A stretch of 64,000 bases of DNA from Ginsengibacter hankyongi (GCF_008710285.1 NZ_VYQF01000013.1:17041-81040), one strand, 5' to 3'. Positions 31,997 through 43,087 are shown, counted from the first letter of the stretch. Numbers and translations: made by a program. Notes: generated by a model not told the origin, from the letters alone.

Positions 31997-33961
31997 TCCA
32001 GTCCATGTATTATTATCAAAATTTATATCAGGGAAAATATGCTCAGGATCAATAGTGACATTTTTAATGTTTTCAGTTGTATTTAGCTTTTCAATCCATG
32101 TATTGCCATTTTGCCAAACTTCTACCGGTATTTTAACCATGCCTGTTTTACCACTTGCCGTTTCGTATTGAAGGTAAACTGGCATCGCCATCCTATCAAG
32201 ATTTTCAATAGTAACAAGGGCTCCCTGGGTTGATTCATTATTTACATATTTCACACCGGCAACTGCCTGATCCAGCTTATCATTCTCTATGAACATTCCT
32301 TTCCAGAACCATCCTAAATCTTCACCGCCTGCATTTTCCATGGTTCTGAAGAAATCCCATGGAGTCGGATGCTTGTAAGCCCACCTTTTTATATAAGTTT
32401 GAAAAGCATAATCAAATAACTTGGGCCCGAGGATTTCATCGCGTAAAAGTGCAAGCGCATAACCGGGTTTTGTATAAAGGGCTAATCCAATATTTGCTTC
32501 TTTGAGCGCATCAGGTTCACTCATCATGGTTTCAGACTTAGGTCCAAACATATATTTATAGAAAGAAGCTTTGTCTCGTTGTCCTTGCTTGAATTCTCCG
32601 TTATTAAAATCAAGATTAGCCAATGAATTGATAAAAGTGTTGAAGCCTTCATCCATCCAACCATATTTTCTTTCATTGCTGCCAACAACCATCGGGAACC
32701 ACGTGTGCCCAAATTCATGATCAGTAACCCCGAAAAGCCCGCGACCTTTTGCTTTGTAACCGCAAAATACAATACTTGGATATTCCATACCGCTTATGTT
32801 ACTGGCCACGTTAGTGGCAGTATTGTAAGGATATTCGTACCACCTTTTAGAATAATTTTCTATACTGCCTTTTGTAAATTCCGTTGCTCTGCCCCACGCG
32901 CTGTCTCCTGCTGATTCTATCGGGTAAACACTCATTGCCAGGGCCTTTCTTCCTGATGGCAAATTCATTCTTGCTGCATCCCAAATAAAAGCAGTTGATG
33001 CAGCCCAGGACACATCTCTTGCGTTTTTTAATTTAAAATGCCAGGTAAGATTTGTTTTCCGTGGCCTGGACGAGGGATCATTAATTTCTGCTGCCGTGCG
33101 GATCATCACCGTTTTATCGCTTTGTCTTGCGGCTGCTAATCTTTTTATTTGCGTAGCTGTCAACACTTCCTGGGCATTCTGCAATTCACCAGACCCAACA
33201 ATAATTTCTTTGGCAGGCGCTGTAATCTTATAATCGTAATCACCATAATCAAGATAAAATTCACCAGCGCCTAAGTAAGGCAATGTGTTCCATCCTTCAA
33301 TATCGTCAAATACACACATCCGGGGATACCATTGGGCAATGGCATATATCTTCCCGTTTTTGGTATCCTGTATTCCTGTCCTGTCTGATCCATATTTTGG
33401 TATAAAAAAAGAATAGTCTATTTTAAAACTTACCGTTCCTCCGTTCGCTTTAACTGGATCGGGTAGACGCAGTTGCATTCTTGTTTCAGAAATTACGTTG
33501 GTTATATTTGTTGCAGTTGCTCCGCCTTTTGCGGTTGAAATAAGTTTTACGGATTTAATATTAAAGCCGCCTTCAAATTTTGAATTTACATCACCATAAC
33601 GGCTTCTACCGGTGGCAGGAGTTTTCGCCTGTCCTCTTGATTCAAGAGTATATAAATTTTGATCAAGGTAAAGCCATAAAAACGGCAATGCTTCCGGGCT
33701 GTTGTTGGTATAAGTTATTGTTACACTCCCGGTAATTTCATCCTTTACATCATCAAAGTTGGCTGCTATTTTATAACTGGCTTTATTAGTCCAGTATTTG
33801 GGGCCAGGTTCTCCGTCAGCAGCCCGGTACTCATTCACAGCGGAAGGATAAAAATTGGGCGTAAACAAATCATGTTGATCATACGTTGAATTGGTAGTTT
33901 GTGCTTTCGCTGCAACGCAGGATAAAATCAATAAAAAAGCTATTAGTTTTTTTGCATTCAT
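31991..33961 (-). CDS. M1 family metallopeptidase
   Basis: The 656-residue protein has a signal peptide ([11 protein letters not shown]). The gluzincin motif HEFGH lies in [17 protein letters not shown], followed 18 residues later by the zinc-ligand Glu in WMDEGFNTF. The N-terminal part (about 30-330) is a beta-rich M1 domain ([16 protein letters not shown]). GAMEN is not clearly preserved: the region [12 protein letters not shown] takes its place. It is an exported aminopeptidase-like enzyme. It lies alone in the minus-strand run, 45 nt upstream of nrnA. Confidence 0.9.
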   Translation of the reverse strand: MNAKKLIAFLLILSCVAAKAQTTNSTYDQHDLFTPNFYPSAVNEYRAADGEPGPKYWTNKASYKIAANFDDVKDEITGSVTITYTNNSPEALPFLWLYLDQNLYTLESRGQAKTPATGRSRYGDVNSKFEGGFNIKSVKLISTAKGGATATNITNVISETRMQLRLPDPVKANGGTVSFKIDYSFFIPKYGSDRTGIQDTKNGKIYAIAQWYPRMCVFDDIEGWNTLPYLGAGEFYLDYGDYDYKITAPAKEIIVGSGELQNAQEVLTATQIKRLAAARQSDKTVMIRTAAEINDPSSRPRKTNLTWHFKLKNARDVSWAASTAFIWDAARMNLPSGRKALAMSVYPIESAGDSAWGRATEFTKGSIENYSKRWYEYPYNTATNVASNISGMEYPSIVFCGYKAKGRGLFGVTDHEFGHTWFPMVVGSNERKYGWMDEGFNTFINSLANLDFNNGEFKQGQRDKASFYKYMFGPKSETMMSEPDALKEANIGLALYTKPGYALALLRDEILGPKLFDYAFQTYIKRWAYKHPTPWDFFRTMENAGGEDLGWFWKGMFIENDKLDQAVAGVKYVNNESTQGALVTIENLDRMAMPVYLQYETASGKTGMVKIPVEVWQNGNTWIEKLNTTENIKNVTIDPEHIFPDINFDNNTWTGN

Positions 33962-34127
33962 TTTCTTAGTCTATTTTTTGTGTGAAATTATTTCCTTTGT
34001 GTATAAAAGAATACAATACTATATTAAATGGAATTATTTTCAGATCGCCGGTAATACTATGAATATAGGTTAAGATAATTAAAGCAATTAAGTTGTGGTT
34101 TCTTTTCAATAATCTGCAGTGAATTGT

Positions 34128-34880
34128 TTAATCCCATTTTTTAAGAAGTGCCTTTCCTTCCTTCTTTATATTTTCGTCATCTTCTGTTTTGTCAGGCAGA
34201 GTAAACATCACCGTAAGGTTTTGCCTGGCAATATTTTCTTCATCCTTTCTTTTATATGCCTTCGCAAGAGAAAGATAATTTAAAATAAAAGAAGGGTTTA
34301 ATGATTTTACTTTTTCAAGACAATTTATAGCATCATCAATGCTTGCAGGAGGCAGGGCTCCAAAGAAAAGTTTTACCGCCGTGCGCTCAAAATAATTTAA
34401 GCCGTTTATTTCATAATACCATTTGCCCAAAACGTACCAAGCCTTATAATTGTGTGGGTTATACTTTAGCGAAAGATCAGCATATTTTTTTACATCTCTT
34501 ACTGCATCTATTTTTTCCTTCCCGTCTTTTTTCATTGCCTCCCTTCCCATCGCCAAAGCCATTACAAAATTGGCATCTGATGAAAACCGGTTCACTTGTA
34601 ATGCCGTTTGGGCATAGGTTTTAGCTTTCCGGTAATAATCATCCTGCTGCACTTTATCCTCCTTTAGCCTTGCGCCAATTCTTGTGCACAGCTCGCTGCA
34701 TTTGCACAAAGCTTCCAAATTGGATGGGAGAATTTTTAATGCTTCCTGGTAGGCATTAAATGCCTGTGCATCATTCATAGATGTCTCATACTGTTCCGCG
34801 TTTTTAAGAATAGCTGAAATATCCTGGGCGTGCAAAAATCCGGAGTATGCAACCAGGCAAATAAAAAAAAGAATTTTCAT
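34128..34880 (-). CDS. Exported TPR-like protein
   Basis: The 250-residue protein has a signal peptide (LVAYSGFLHAQ) and helical repeats with TPR-like spacing: NAYQEALKILPSNLEALCKC, YAQTALQVNRFSSDANFVMA, YADLSLKYNPHNYKAWYVLG, CLEKVKSLNPSFILNYLSLA. Family knowledge suggests a periplasmic scaffold. It lies 27 nt downstream of folB in minus sense and may be co-transcribed. No specific partner can be named. Confidence 0.8.
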   Translation of the reverse strand: MKILFFICLVAYSGFLHAQDISAILKNAEQYETSMNDAQAFNAYQEALKILPSNLEALCKCSELCTRIGARLKEDKVQQDDYYRKAKTYAQTALQVNRFSSDANFVMALAMGREAMKKDGKEKIDAVRDVKKYADLSLKYNPHNYKAWYVLGKWYYEINGLNYFERTAVKLFFGALPPASIDDAINCLEKVKSLNPSFILNYLSLAKAYKRKDEENIARQNLTVMFTLPDKTEDDENIKKEGKALLKKWD

Positions 34881-34907
34881 AAGAATATTTTCATATTTCG
34901 GAACCTT

Positions 34908-35261
34908 CTAAAACTGTTTTTGCCAGTTAACACCTGCTGAACCGCGTATTCCCTCTATCGGTGGATGCAATTTTTTTATAGAAATATTAATTGACCGCAC
35001 CTGGGGGAACTCGTTATGAATTTCATTGCCGATTTCCATAACAACATTCTCCAGCAAAGGCGTGGGTACATTCATTCTCTCCCTGATGATGTTGTAGATA
35101 TCTGCGTAATTTATCGTATCGTTTATTGAATTAATTACCTGAAGGTCTTCATGAAATTCGACAGATGCATCTATTATATATTCATTGCCCAGTAATCGTT
35201 CTTCCTCATGCACTCCATGAAAAGCGTTGAAACGAAGATCGTGCAGGTGTACGGTAACCAT
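34908..35261 (-). CDS. folB: Dihydroneopterin aldolase
   Basis: The 117 residues match FolB: VTVHLHDLRFNAFHGVHEEER (opening strand and active-site loop, split at about residue 16), YIIDASVEF, NYADIYNIIRE, LLENVVMEIGNEI, and SINISIKKLHPPI with the catalytic Lys. It converts dihydroneopterin to 6-hydroxymethyl-dihydropterin in folate synthesis. It lies 32 nt downstream of trxB on the same strand. Confidence 0.94.
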   Translation of the reverse strand: MVTVHLHDLRFNAFHGVHEEERLLGNEYIIDASVEFHEDLQVINSINDTINYADIYNIIRERMNVPTPLLENVVMEIGNEIHNEFPQVRSINISIKKLHPPIEGIRGSAGVNWQKQF

Positions 35262-35293
35262 TTTATTGTAAAGGAGATTTAGCGTGTAATTAA

Positions 35294-36292
35294 TTACGAT
35301 CCGGTTTTTATTTGCTGGTTATTTTCCTGCAAGGAATTATTGGAATGTTTCAAATGTTCAAGCATGCTCAAATACCTTTCCGCGTCAAGAGCAGCCATAC
35401 ATCCGCTTCCAGCGGCTGTAACTGCCTGGCGGTAAATTTTATCCTGCAGATCGCCGGCAACAAACACACCTTCGATATTGGTTTTGGTTGAACCGGGAAT
35501 TGTTTTTACGTAACCGCTTTCGTCCATATCCACCCAGCCTTTTAGAAGATCTGAATTGGGCCTGTGACCGATTGCTACAAAATAGGCACTTACGGCGATC
35601 TCCTGCTTCTCCCCTGTTTTATTATTTTTAACTCTTACCGCTTCCACTTTATCATCTCCTAATATTTCATCAACTTCAGTATTCCAATACATTTTTATAT
35701 TGGAAGCATTCAGTACTCTTTCCTGCATGATCTTACTGGCTCTTAATTCGTCACGCCTTACAAACATGTGAACCTTACTGCATATTTTACTTAGGTATAA
35801 AGCTTCTTCTGCCGCTGTATCGCCGCCCCCTATTATGCATACTTCTTTTCCTTTAAAGAAAAAGCCATCGCATACTGCGCATGCGCTAACTCCAAAACCA
35901 TTTAATCTTTGTTCGCTTTCAAGGCCAAGCCATTGAGCGCTGGCTCCGGTGGCCATAATAACGGCATCGGCCTCAAGCCATTTTTCCTCATCTACCTGCA
36001 CTTTAAAAGGGCGAACCGAGAAATCGACTTCGGTTGCAAGGCCGTAACGGATATCGGTCCCCATTCTCTTTGCCTGCTGCTCAAATTCCACCATCATCTC
36101 AGGCCCTTGCACCCCGTCAGGATAACCGGGATAATTTTCCACTTCGGTAGTGATGGTAAGTTGCCCGCCTGGTTGTATTCCCTGGTATAATACTGGTTTC
36201 AGGTTGGCCCTGGCGGCGTAAATGGCAGCTGTATAACCAGCCGGTCCTGAGCCAATTATTAAACAGTGTACATGTTCGTTGTTTGTATCCAT
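35294..36292 (-). CDS. trxB: Thioredoxin-disulfide reductase
   Basis: The 332 residues have the FAD-binding GSGPAGYTAAIYAARA (about 13-28), GIQPGGQLT, the redox-active CAVC in VSACAVCDGFFFKGK (about 134-148), NADPH-binding IGGGDTAAEEALYLSK and the C-terminal GVFVAGDLQDKIYRQ with AAGSGCMAA. The CAVC (rather than CATC) spelling is a known variant. A 20-residue tail rich in Asn/Gln (SNNSLQENNQQ) follows the last conserved segment. It reduces thioredoxin with NADPH. Confidence 0.96.
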   Translation of the reverse strand: MDTNNEHVHCLIIGSGPAGYTAAIYAARANLKPVLYQGIQPGGQLTITTEVENYPGYPDGVQGPEMMVEFEQQAKRMGTDIRYGLATEVDFSVRPFKVQVDEEKWLEADAVIMATGASAQWLGLESEQRLNGFGVSACAVCDGFFFKGKEVCIIGGGDTAAEEALYLSKICSKVHMFVRRDELRASKIMQERVLNASNIKMYWNTEVDEILGDDKVEAVRVKNNKTGEKQEIAVSAYFVAIGHRPNSDLLKGWVDMDESGYVKTIPGSTKTNIEGVFVAGDLQDKIYRQAVTAAGSGCMAALDAERYLSMLEHLKHSNNSLQENNQQIKTGS

Positions 36293-36369
36293 TTATTTAA
36301 ATATAATTTTTCAAATGTAAACTTTTTTGAGAATGAAAACCCGGAGCCTGTTGCATAAAAATCCTAAAT

Positions 36370-37248
36370 CTACCTGGGAATAATAATGGTTTTAAAATCA
36401 GAAGCATATCCGCAAAAAGCGCCTAGTGCACCGCCGGAAATATTTCCCAGTACTTTATTGGGTGATGCAAACGGATTACCAATGCTTTGGTAAGCAAATT
36501 CCATTGTAAGCCAAAATTGGTAAGTAGTCCGATCAATATTACTCAATTTTAAAGTTACCGTGTCACCGTGATGAAAAAAATTCTTGTCAAAAGCAATTGG
36601 ATTATTCCTATCAATTCCTGGCTGAACTTTCAAATCATAGGTAGTGCCATCAATCAGTTGATCGTCAAAAACAGATTGTTGCCCGGGAAAATAAAGGTCA
36701 TTATTGATTTTAGTGTAATAACGGATATAATTGCCAAGTCCCGGCGGATCTTTTGCCCGTACAAATAAATCTGCCTCAGTAGAATCATCCGCAAAAGGTG
36801 TAGGCTTCCACCAAAGCGAGTCAATTTTTTTTGCCAAAGGAGGAATAGTGGTAAATGAAGTATATTCTTTACCTGCGACTTCCACTTTTAAATTATACGT
36901 TGTATTTACTTGTCCTAAAAAAGCTGAATTGATGTTGGCTGAATCAATAGAATAATAATAAAGAAAAAAGCCGCCTGAGGCACTGATGGAATATTCCTTT
37001 AATTGTTGGGTTTGAGTTCCATTAGAGATAAACACGACTGCGTTATGCACAAATGAAGTGTCTAATATCTCCGGAGTTATTTTACTGAAGTAGTCAAAAC
37101 TTTTTGAGAGTACAACAACGGGTGGTTGATTGTTTTCAATACTGGCATCTACCACCAGAATATCAGGAACTACCTTTAATTTGAAATTAATATTCTTTAC
37201 GCAGGAACACAACATGATAGCGCAAATCAGTACGGAAAAGATTTTCAT
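36370..37248 (-). CDS. DUF4249 lipoprotein
   Basis: The 292-residue protein begins MKIFSVLICAIMLCSCVKN (lipobox LCSC, Cys16). The opening PDILVVDASIENNQPPVVVLSKSF is typical of DUF4249, a surface-associated family in Bacteroidota. Usually it is encoded next to a TonB-dependent receptor, which is absent here. Mostly beta structure; no catalytic motif. Its function is unknown. Confidence 0.85.
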   Translation of the reverse strand: MKIFSVLICAIMLCSCVKNINFKLKVVPDILVVDASIENNQPPVVVLSKSFDYFSKITPEILDTSFVHNAVVFISNGTQTQQLKEYSISASGGFFLYYYSIDSANINSAFLGQVNTTYNLKVEVAGKEYTSFTTIPPLAKKIDSLWWKPTPFADDSTEADLFVRAKDPPGLGNYIRYYTKINNDLYFPGQQSVFDDQLIDGTTYDLKVQPGIDRNNPIAFDKNFFHHGDTVTLKLSNIDRTTYQFWLTMEFAYQSIGNPFASPNKVLGNISGGALGAFCGYASDFKTIIIPR

Positions 37249-37383
37249 GGTGCAAAATTATTGAAAAGGGAAATGTCTCCAGAATTTATCACTTGCACGT
37301 GCTAACGTGTTGCAGATATCTTCACGAATAACATGAACTAAAAGGATTATGTTTTTGGCAAATTGGTTGGTAAGGCCAAAAAA

Positions 37384-37406
37384 AAGCCGTCCATAACGGG
37401 CGGCTT
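37384..37406 (-). terminator. Terminator of rpoD
   Basis: AAGCCGTCC (37384-37392), loop ATAAC, GGGCGGCTT (37398-37406). In minus sense the stem is followed by a run of T's (plus-strand A-run 37378-37385), just 21 nt beyond the rpoD stop. Confidence 0.85.
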
Positions 37407-37426
37407 CTAAAAAAATCAAATTTATT

Positions 37427-38284
37427 TTATCCTAAATAAGCTTTAAGCGCGCTGCTGTATCTTGCTTTTTGCAAGCGCTTAATGGCTCTTTCCTTTATCT
37501 GGCGGATGCGCTCCTTAGTTAAATCATATTTCTGGCCGATCTGTTCAATGGTTACACCATTTTCACCATCCAGCCCAAAATATGCGTTAACAATTTCAGC
37601 TTCACGCGGACTTAATGATTTCAATACACGACGAATTTCATTTTTTAATGAATCGTGCATTACATCTTCATCCGTTTCTCCACCACCTTTTAAAAGATCG
37701 CCCATCGCAACATCTTCTGCCTCATGTACCGGGGCGTCCAATGAAGTATGCCTGGTATTGCTTTGGAAAATATTGTTGATTTCGGTTACGCTCATTTCAA
37801 GAATTTCTGAAAGTTCTTCCGTAGAAGGCTCTCTTTCATGTTCCTGTTCAAAAGCCATGTAAGCTTTATTAGCTTTGTTGTACGTGCCAATTTTGTTTTG
37901 AGGCAAGCGGACTAATCTGCCCTGCTCTGCCAACGCCTGCAAAATGGACTGGCGAATCCACCATACGGCGTATGAAATAAACTTGAAACCTTTGGTTTCA
38001 TCAAAGCGCTGTGCCGCTTTAATCAATCCGAGGTTGCCCTCGTTAATAAGATCACTTAATGATAACCCCTGGTGCTGGTACTGTTTTGCAACTGAAACTA
38101 CGAAACGTAGGTTGGCTGTTGTGAGACGCTCTAAAGCTCTCTGGTCGCCCATTTTAATTTTCTGTGCTAAAATAGTTTCCTCTTCCGGAGTGATCATTCC
38201 AATCTTTGAAATTTCCTGCAGATACTTCTCAACCGCTTGTGAATCGCGATTGGTAATCTGGGTAGCAATTTTAAGTTGCCTCAT
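37427..38284 (-). CDS. rpoD: RNA polymerase primary sigma factor (sigma-A, short Bacteroidota type)
   Basis: The 285-residue protein lacks region 1.1, as expected for the phylum. Region 1.2 is VEKYLQEISKIGMIT, region 2 is LRFVVSVAKQYQHQG...LINEGNLGLIKAAQRFD...ISYAVWWIRQSILQAL, region 3 is REPSTEELSEILEMSV, and region 4 is LSPREAEIVNAYFGLDG with the helix-turn-helix TIEQIGQKYDLTKERIRQIK. It directs RNA polymerase to TTTG/TAnnTTTG promoters. The gene ends in a good terminator. Confidence 0.97.
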   Translation of the reverse strand: MRQLKIATQITNRDSQAVEKYLQEISKIGMITPEEETILAQKIKMGDQRALERLTTANLRFVVSVAKQYQHQGLSLSDLINEGNLGLIKAAQRFDETKGFKFISYAVWWIRQSILQALAEQGRLVRLPQNKIGTYNKANKAYMAFEQEHEREPSTEELSEILEMSVTEINNIFQSNTRHTSLDAPVHEAEDVAMGDLLKGGGETDEDVMHDSLKNEIRRVLKSLSPREAEIVNAYFGLDGENGVTIEQIGQKYDLTKERIRQIKERAIKRLQKARYSSALKAYLG

Positions 38285-38322
38285 GTTTGTATATAGTTAA
38301 TAATTAAAAGACGCTTATAAGA

Positions 38323-38330
38323 CAAAAATA
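38323..38330 (-). promoter_or_regulatory. Candidate -7 element for rpoD
   Basis: TATTTTTG in minus sense, 38 nt upstream of the ATG. The best nearby TTTG is only 15 nt away, shorter than the consensus spacer, so the -33 element is uncertain. Confidence 0.4.
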
Positions 38331-38542
38331 GTTGGGGGAATGCTGCAAAAGATGTGTTAATCACCGAATCTTCATGAAACATCTGCAAATTTACAACGCG
38401 GATTTTGCATTTCATAATGAATGTTAAAATAAATATCTAATTGGATAAAATCATTTAAGATTATAACAGTTTCATTACAATAAAGTTCATTTAATCTAAA
38501 GTTCGTCCTGAACAGTAATTAAATCTTCAATAATTTAGCGGA

Positions 38543-39556
38543 ATGACAGATTATCGATCGGATACATTTACGAAACCTTCGCAAGCAATGCTGGAGACAA
38601 TGTTCAGGGCAGATGTAGGTGATGATGTTTTTGGCGAAGACCCTACAGTAAACAAGCTGGAAACCCTGGCAGCAGAAACTTTTGGTATGGAGGCTGCATT
38701 ATTTTGTCCAAGCGGCACTATGACCAATCAAATTGCCATCAAATGTCATACCCAGCCCGGCGACGAAGTAGTTTGCGATAAATTAAGTCATGTTTATATC
38801 TACGAGGGCGGTGGCATTGCATTCAATTCTGGCTGCCAGGTTAAACCGATTGAGGGCGACCGGGGAAGAATTAATGCTGAACAAGTGAGAAGTGCTATTA
38901 ATCCGGATGACCTGCATAAGCCCGTCACCCGACTAGTAAGCCTTGAAAATACGGCTAACCGGGGTGGTGGAAGCTGCTATCAATTTGATGATATAAAGAA
39001 TATCAGGGGAGTTTGCGTGGATAATAATCTCGCGTTGCACCTCGATGGCGCCAGGGTTTTTAATGCTATTGTGGAAATGAAAGAAAACCCAAAAGATTAC
39101 GGGACCACATTTGATAGTATTTCCGTTTGTCTGAGCAAAGGCCTTGGCGCGCCGGTAGGAAGTGTATTGCTGGGCAAAAAGGATTTTATTCGTAAAGCAA
39201 GACGTGTGAGAAAAGTTTTTGGGGGCGGAATGCGGCAGGCTGGCTACCTTGCGGCTGCCGGAATTTTTGCATTGCAAAACAATATTGAACGGCTGGTTAT
39301 CGATCACCAACATGCAAAAAAAATTGCAGAGGCATTATTAAAAAAACCTTTCACCGGCAAAATGATGCCTGTTGAAACTAATATCATTATTTTCGAAGTA
39401 ATTGGAAACTATACCGCCAAAGGTCTTGCAGAAGTCCTCAGAAAACATGACATACTTGTAATGGCTATTTCTGAAACCCAGGTGAGAATGGTACTTCACC
39501 TGGATGTAACTGAAAGAATGGTGGAGGAAACTATTAAAGTAATCGGGATTTTATAG
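38543..39556 (+). CDS. ltaE: Threonine aldolase (low-specificity type)
   Basis: The 337-residue PLP enzyme has DYRSDTFTKPSQAML, DVGDDVFGEDPTVNKLE (about 24-40), SGTMTNQIAIK, LSHVYIYEGGG, LENTANRGGG, LHLDGARVFNA (about 165-175) and SVCLSKGLGAPVGS with the PLP-binding Lys199. It cleaves threonine or allo-threonine to glycine and acetaldehyde. It is divergent from rpoD. A TAATTTAG near the start resembles a weak -7 box. Confidence 0.93.
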   Translation: MTDYRSDTFTKPSQAMLETMFRADVGDDVFGEDPTVNKLETLAAETFGMEAALFCPSGTMTNQIAIKCHTQPGDEVVCDKLSHVYIYEGGGIAFNSGCQVKPIEGDRGRINAEQVRSAINPDDLHKPVTRLVSLENTANRGGGSCYQFDDIKNIRGVCVDNNLALHLDGARVFNAIVEMKENPKDYGTTFDSISVCLSKGLGAPVGSVLLGKKDFIRKARRVRKVFGGGMRQAGYLAAAGIFALQNNIERLVIDHQHAKKIAEALLKKPFTGKMMPVETNIIIFEVIGNYTAKGLAEVLRKHDILVMAISETQVRMVLHLDVTERMVEETIKVIGIL

Positions 39557-39882
39557 ATACTCCTTTCCTGGAATTGGCTGTTCTTTATATACTATTCATA
39601 AGCCAAATATTTATTTTGCGTTTGGACAAGATATTATTGAAGGACGAATTATGCTGCTTGTGAACTACCCCCCACTCGCCAATTTACTAAAGATTGTCAC
39701 CCAAGTATATTATTTTTTATTTAACCCAACTATCCTTTGCTGTGGCTACATCTATCAGCTTATAAGCATCCCGGCGAAAACTTTTTATTAGTAATTATGT
39801 CCATTATTAAAGATTTTTTGTCATTTTATTGGTTGATTATAAAAATATAATTCTAAAAATTCAAATCCTTCCTTTCCTCATT
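39557..39882. other. Intergenic region, no gene seen
   Basis: This 326-base gap between threonine aldolase and the desaturase gene contains no convincing frame, hairpin with T-run, or RNA gene. A pyrimidine-rich CTACCCCCCACTCGCC run at 39665-39680 is the only compositional anomaly. Confidence 0.5.
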
Positions 39883-40704
39883 ATGCGCCACATTTTTCAT
39901 TTTCTCACTTACAGTTCTGACGAAACTGAAGCGCTTATTTTTGCGTCTGTTTTATTTATTTGCTGGAATATTGAAAACATTGCGGGCCTTGCAGGTGGTT
40001 ATAAAAAATGGAATCATGCTTTTCTAAATGTCCAGTTTATCATTACAGGTATAGCGCCACAGTTTATGATGGGATTGCTATTTGTGAAAACGATGCAATG
40101 GACAGGACAGCATCACGTTGGGTTGTTGTACCACTTGCTCCACGTAAAAAATGCATTTATTTTATTTCTGGTATCCTTTGTTTTACTCGATTTTGGAGAA
40201 TATATCTATCATGTAATCATGCACAAAGTAAATACGCTCTGGATGTTCCATGCGGTTCATCATAGTGATTATGTGGTAGATGTTTCAACTACTTTGCGGG
40301 AGCATCCGGGAGAAAATATTATCCGCAACTGTTTTACACTCTTATGGATTTTCTTGAGCGGCGCTTTATTCTGGATGGTTTTTTTACGCCAGCTCATCCA
40401 GATAACATCCAATTTATTAGTGCATATGAATTGCAGGTTGCCTGATAAATTAGATGATATTGTGAGCACAGTATTTATAACGCCCAATCTTCACCAGGTG
40501 CACCATCATTATCAAAAGCCTTATACTGACTGCAATTACGGGGATGTTCTCAGTATCTGGGACAGAATGTTTGGCACTTTATGCAGGCTGCCATATGAAG
40601 AAATTGTTTTTGGTGTGGACATGTTAGATAAAAATAATAGTACTACTTATTTTTCTTTAATGAAAATGCCTTTTGAAAAATACTTTCGGCAAAAAAAAGA
40701 TTAA
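39883..40704 (+). CDS. Sterol desaturase family (fatty acid hydroxylase) protein
   Basis: The product is 273 residues from ATG 39883 (the frame runs upstream to a TTG, but without family sequence). It has 4-5 hydrophobic segments and the His-box motifs of the superfamily: HVIMHK, MFHAVHHSDYVVD, and LHQVHHHYQKPYTDCNYGD. Two irons are expected to be bound by these His. It probably modifies membrane lipids or sterol-like compounds; the substrate is unknown. It is preceded by a long gap. Confidence 0.88.
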   Translation: MRHIFHFLTYSSDETEALIFASVLFICWNIENIAGLAGGYKKWNHAFLNVQFIITGIAPQFMMGLLFVKTMQWTGQHHVGLLYHLLHVKNAFILFLVSFVLLDFGEYIYHVIMHKVNTLWMFHAVHHSDYVVDVSTTLREHPGENIIRNCFTLLWIFLSGALFWMVFLRQLIQITSNLLVHMNCRLPDKLDDIVSTVFITPNLHQVHHHYQKPYTDCNYGDVLSIWDRMFGTLCRLPYEEIVFGVDMLDKNNSTTYFSLMKMPFEKYFRQKKD

Positions 40705-40795
40705 ACGAAAACAAAGTTTTTATGATATAAAAATAACCACCAGGCGTACACGTAATTTTCAACCCTTTAAATAACTCCGGATTGATATCATTTAT

Positions 40796-41224
40796 ATGAG
40801 AAAGTCATTTGCACTTCTTCCTGTACTTTTTTTATTGTTCCAACTAAATGCATGCAGCCAGTCAAAAAATTCTATCCTGCGTATTTATAATAATGAAGCC
40901 ATTTACCGTTTTGGAAATAAATACATGAATGGAAATGAACATCTTTCTTTCCAGGACCAGGACAAGGAATTTACCACACCAGGCACCCGGAAACTGTACC
41001 ATAAATCGAAAAGAGTTTTGTCTGAGAGCCGGATTTTTAATCTTGCTTCGTTAGGCGTATTTATTACCTCTGTCTTTACTAAAACAAACGTAACCGGACC
41101 TATTGAATTTGCTGTGGGAACCGGTGCTTTAGGCTTAGGTGGTATTTATTTTCAAACCGAATCTTCCAAATATTCGGAAAGGGCGATATGGGGAAAACCC
41201 GGGATATTTTATCGGAAGCTTTAA
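40796..41224 (+). CDS. Small hypothetical lipoprotein
   Basis: The 142-residue protein starts with a signal ending LFQLNACSQSK (Cys20, lipobox LNAC). A hydrophobic Gly-rich segment (about 106-126, GPIEFAVGTGALGLGGIYF) suggests a second membrane contact. I do not recognise a family. It lies between the desaturase gene and pgi on the same strand. Confidence 0.7.
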   Translation: MRKSFALLPVLFLLFQLNACSQSKNSILRIYNNEAIYRFGNKYMNGNEHLSFQDQDKEFTTPGTRKLYHKSKRVLSESRIFNLASLGVFITSVFTKTNVTGPIEFAVGTGALGLGGIYFQTESSKYSERAIWGKPGIFYRKL

Positions 41225-41363
41225 AGCAGTAAAGTAATACAATATGGATTTCTATCCGTTAGGGAAAACCTACATATGATTTATTATCATTTTCTTCCGA
41301 TCATATTTTAACTGCATACAGTAACTTAGCAATCATGATTTTTTTTAAACATAAAATTCTAGC

Positions 41364-42992
41364 ATGCTCCCAAAAATAAATCCAGCAAACACTGAATCGT
41401 GGAAACTATTGCAACAACATTTTGAAGAGATGAAAAATGTTCCTGTTAAAGATCTTTTTATGGAAGATCCTGAAAGGTTTGAAAAATATTCTTTTGCCGT
41501 ACCTGAAATCGTTTGTGATTTTTCCAAGAATAGAATTAATGATACCACCACCAGGCTTCTTTTGCAACTAGCCGACGAATGCGGATTGAGGCAAGCCATA
41601 GATGCGATGTTTTCCGGCGAAAAAATTAATGAAACGGAGGGCCGTTCAGTCTTACATACGGCGCTGAGGAATTTTTCCGGCAAACCTGTTCTCTCCGATG
41701 GAAAAGATGTAATGCCTGAAGTGAAAAGAGTGCTTGAACAAATGAAAAGTTTTTGTTCAAGGGTTCATTCGGGTGAATGGAAAGGCTATAGCGGTAAAAC
41801 AATAAAATATTTTGTAAACATTGGAATTGGCGGCAGCGACCTCGGGCCTGTAATGGTTACGGAAGCATTGAAACCGTATTGGGTGGAAGGCATTCAAACT
41901 TATTTTGTAAGTAATATTGATGGAACCGACCTTGCCGAGGTTCTGAAAAAAATCACTCCTGATGAAACTATGTTTTTAATTGCATCAAAAACTTTCACAA
42001 CCCAGGAAACCATGACTAATGCCCACTCTGCGAGGGACTGGTTTATGAAAGCTGCATCGGATGAAAAAGCCGTTGCCAAGCATTTCGTAGCACTTAGTAC
42101 TAATGAAAAAGATGTGCGGGCGTTTGGAATAGATACCGAAAATATGTTTGAATTCTGGGATTGGGTTGGCGGCAGGTATAGCCTGTGGAGTGCTATCGGG
42201 CTTTCTATTGCATTAACTATCGGGTACGATAATTTTGAAAATTTATTGAAAGGCGCATATTCTGTGGACCAGCATTTTAACGAAACTGCCTTCGAAAAGA
42301 ATGTTCCTGTACTCATGGCATTAATAAGCCTGTGGTATATCAATTTCTTTGGCGCACAATCCGAGGCAATACTTCCTTACGATCAATATATGCATCGTTT
42401 TCCAGCTTATTTTCAACAGGGAAATATGGAAAGCAATGGGAAGCATGTAGACCGTAATGGTAACAAAGTAACTTATGCTACCGGCCCCGTTATCTGGGGC
42501 GAACCTGGAACTAATGGACAGCATGCTTTTTACCAATTGATTCACCAGGGCACGTTATTGATTCCGTGCGATTTTATTGCACCGGTTCTCACACATAATC
42601 CATTGGGCGATCATCATCGTATATTACTCTCTAACTTTTTTGCACAAACGGAAGCATTAATGAATGGAAAAATCAGGGAGGAACTTCAAGCAGAGAAAGT
42701 GCCTGAGTCTATTATTCCTTTCAGAGAGTTTGAAGGAAACAAGCCGACCAATTCTTTCCTGGTAACGGAAATAACTCCCACCACTTTAGGCGAATTAATT
42801 GCCCTGTACGAGCATAAGATTTTTGTGCAGGGAATTATATGGAATATTTACAGCTTCGATCAATGGGGTGTGGAATTAGGAAAACAACTGGCGAAACAAA
42901 TATTGCCTGAATTGCAGGATAACAGTGTTGTAACATCGCATGACGCTTCAACAAACGGATTGATTAATACTTATAAGAAGTTAAGAGAATAA
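41364..42992 (+). CDS. pgi: Glucose-6-phosphate isomerase
   Basis: The 542 residues fit the long form of PGI. Motifs: [19 protein letters not shown] (phosphate-binding, about 149-167), [48 protein letters not shown] (family signature), [18 protein letters not shown] with active-site residues, and GVELGKQLA near the end. It interconverts glucose-6-phosphate and fructose-6-phosphate. It is followed by a good terminator at 43088. Confidence 0.97.
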   Translation: MLPKINPANTESWKLLQQHFEEMKNVPVKDLFMEDPERFEKYSFAVPEIVCDFSKNRINDTTTRLLLQLADECGLRQAIDAMFSGEKINETEGRSVLHTALRNFSGKPVLSDGKDVMPEVKRVLEQMKSFCSRVHSGEWKGYSGKTIKYFVNIGIGGSDLGPVMVTEALKPYWVEGIQTYFVSNIDGTDLAEVLKKITPDETMFLIASKTFTTQETMTNAHSARDWFMKAASDEKAVAKHFVALSTNEKDVRAFGIDTENMFEFWDWVGGRYSLWSAIGLSIALTIGYDNFENLLKGAYSVDQHFNETAFEKNVPVLMALISLWYINFFGAQSEAILPYDQYMHRFPAYFQQGNMESNGKHVDRNGNKVTYATGPVIWGEPGTNGQHAFYQLIHQGTLLIPCDFIAPVLTHNPLGDHHRILLSNFFAQTEALMNGKIREELQAEKVPESIIPFREFEGNKPTNSFLVTEITPTTLGELIALYEHKIFVQGIIWNIYSFDQWGVELGKQLAKQILPELQDNSVVTSHDASTNGLINTYKKLRE

Positions 42993-43087
42993 CATTTCTT
43001 ATATCAAACTTTGGTATAAGTTTCATTAAATCGAAATTTTATTTCGGTTCTGAATTTTAAAAATCCTTTTTCATGAGATAAAAAAAA

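Noticed and set aside
39657..39690. CTACCCCCCACTCGCC run as a transposon end
   Set aside because: No matching inverted partner, target-site duplication or transposase gene is seen nearby.
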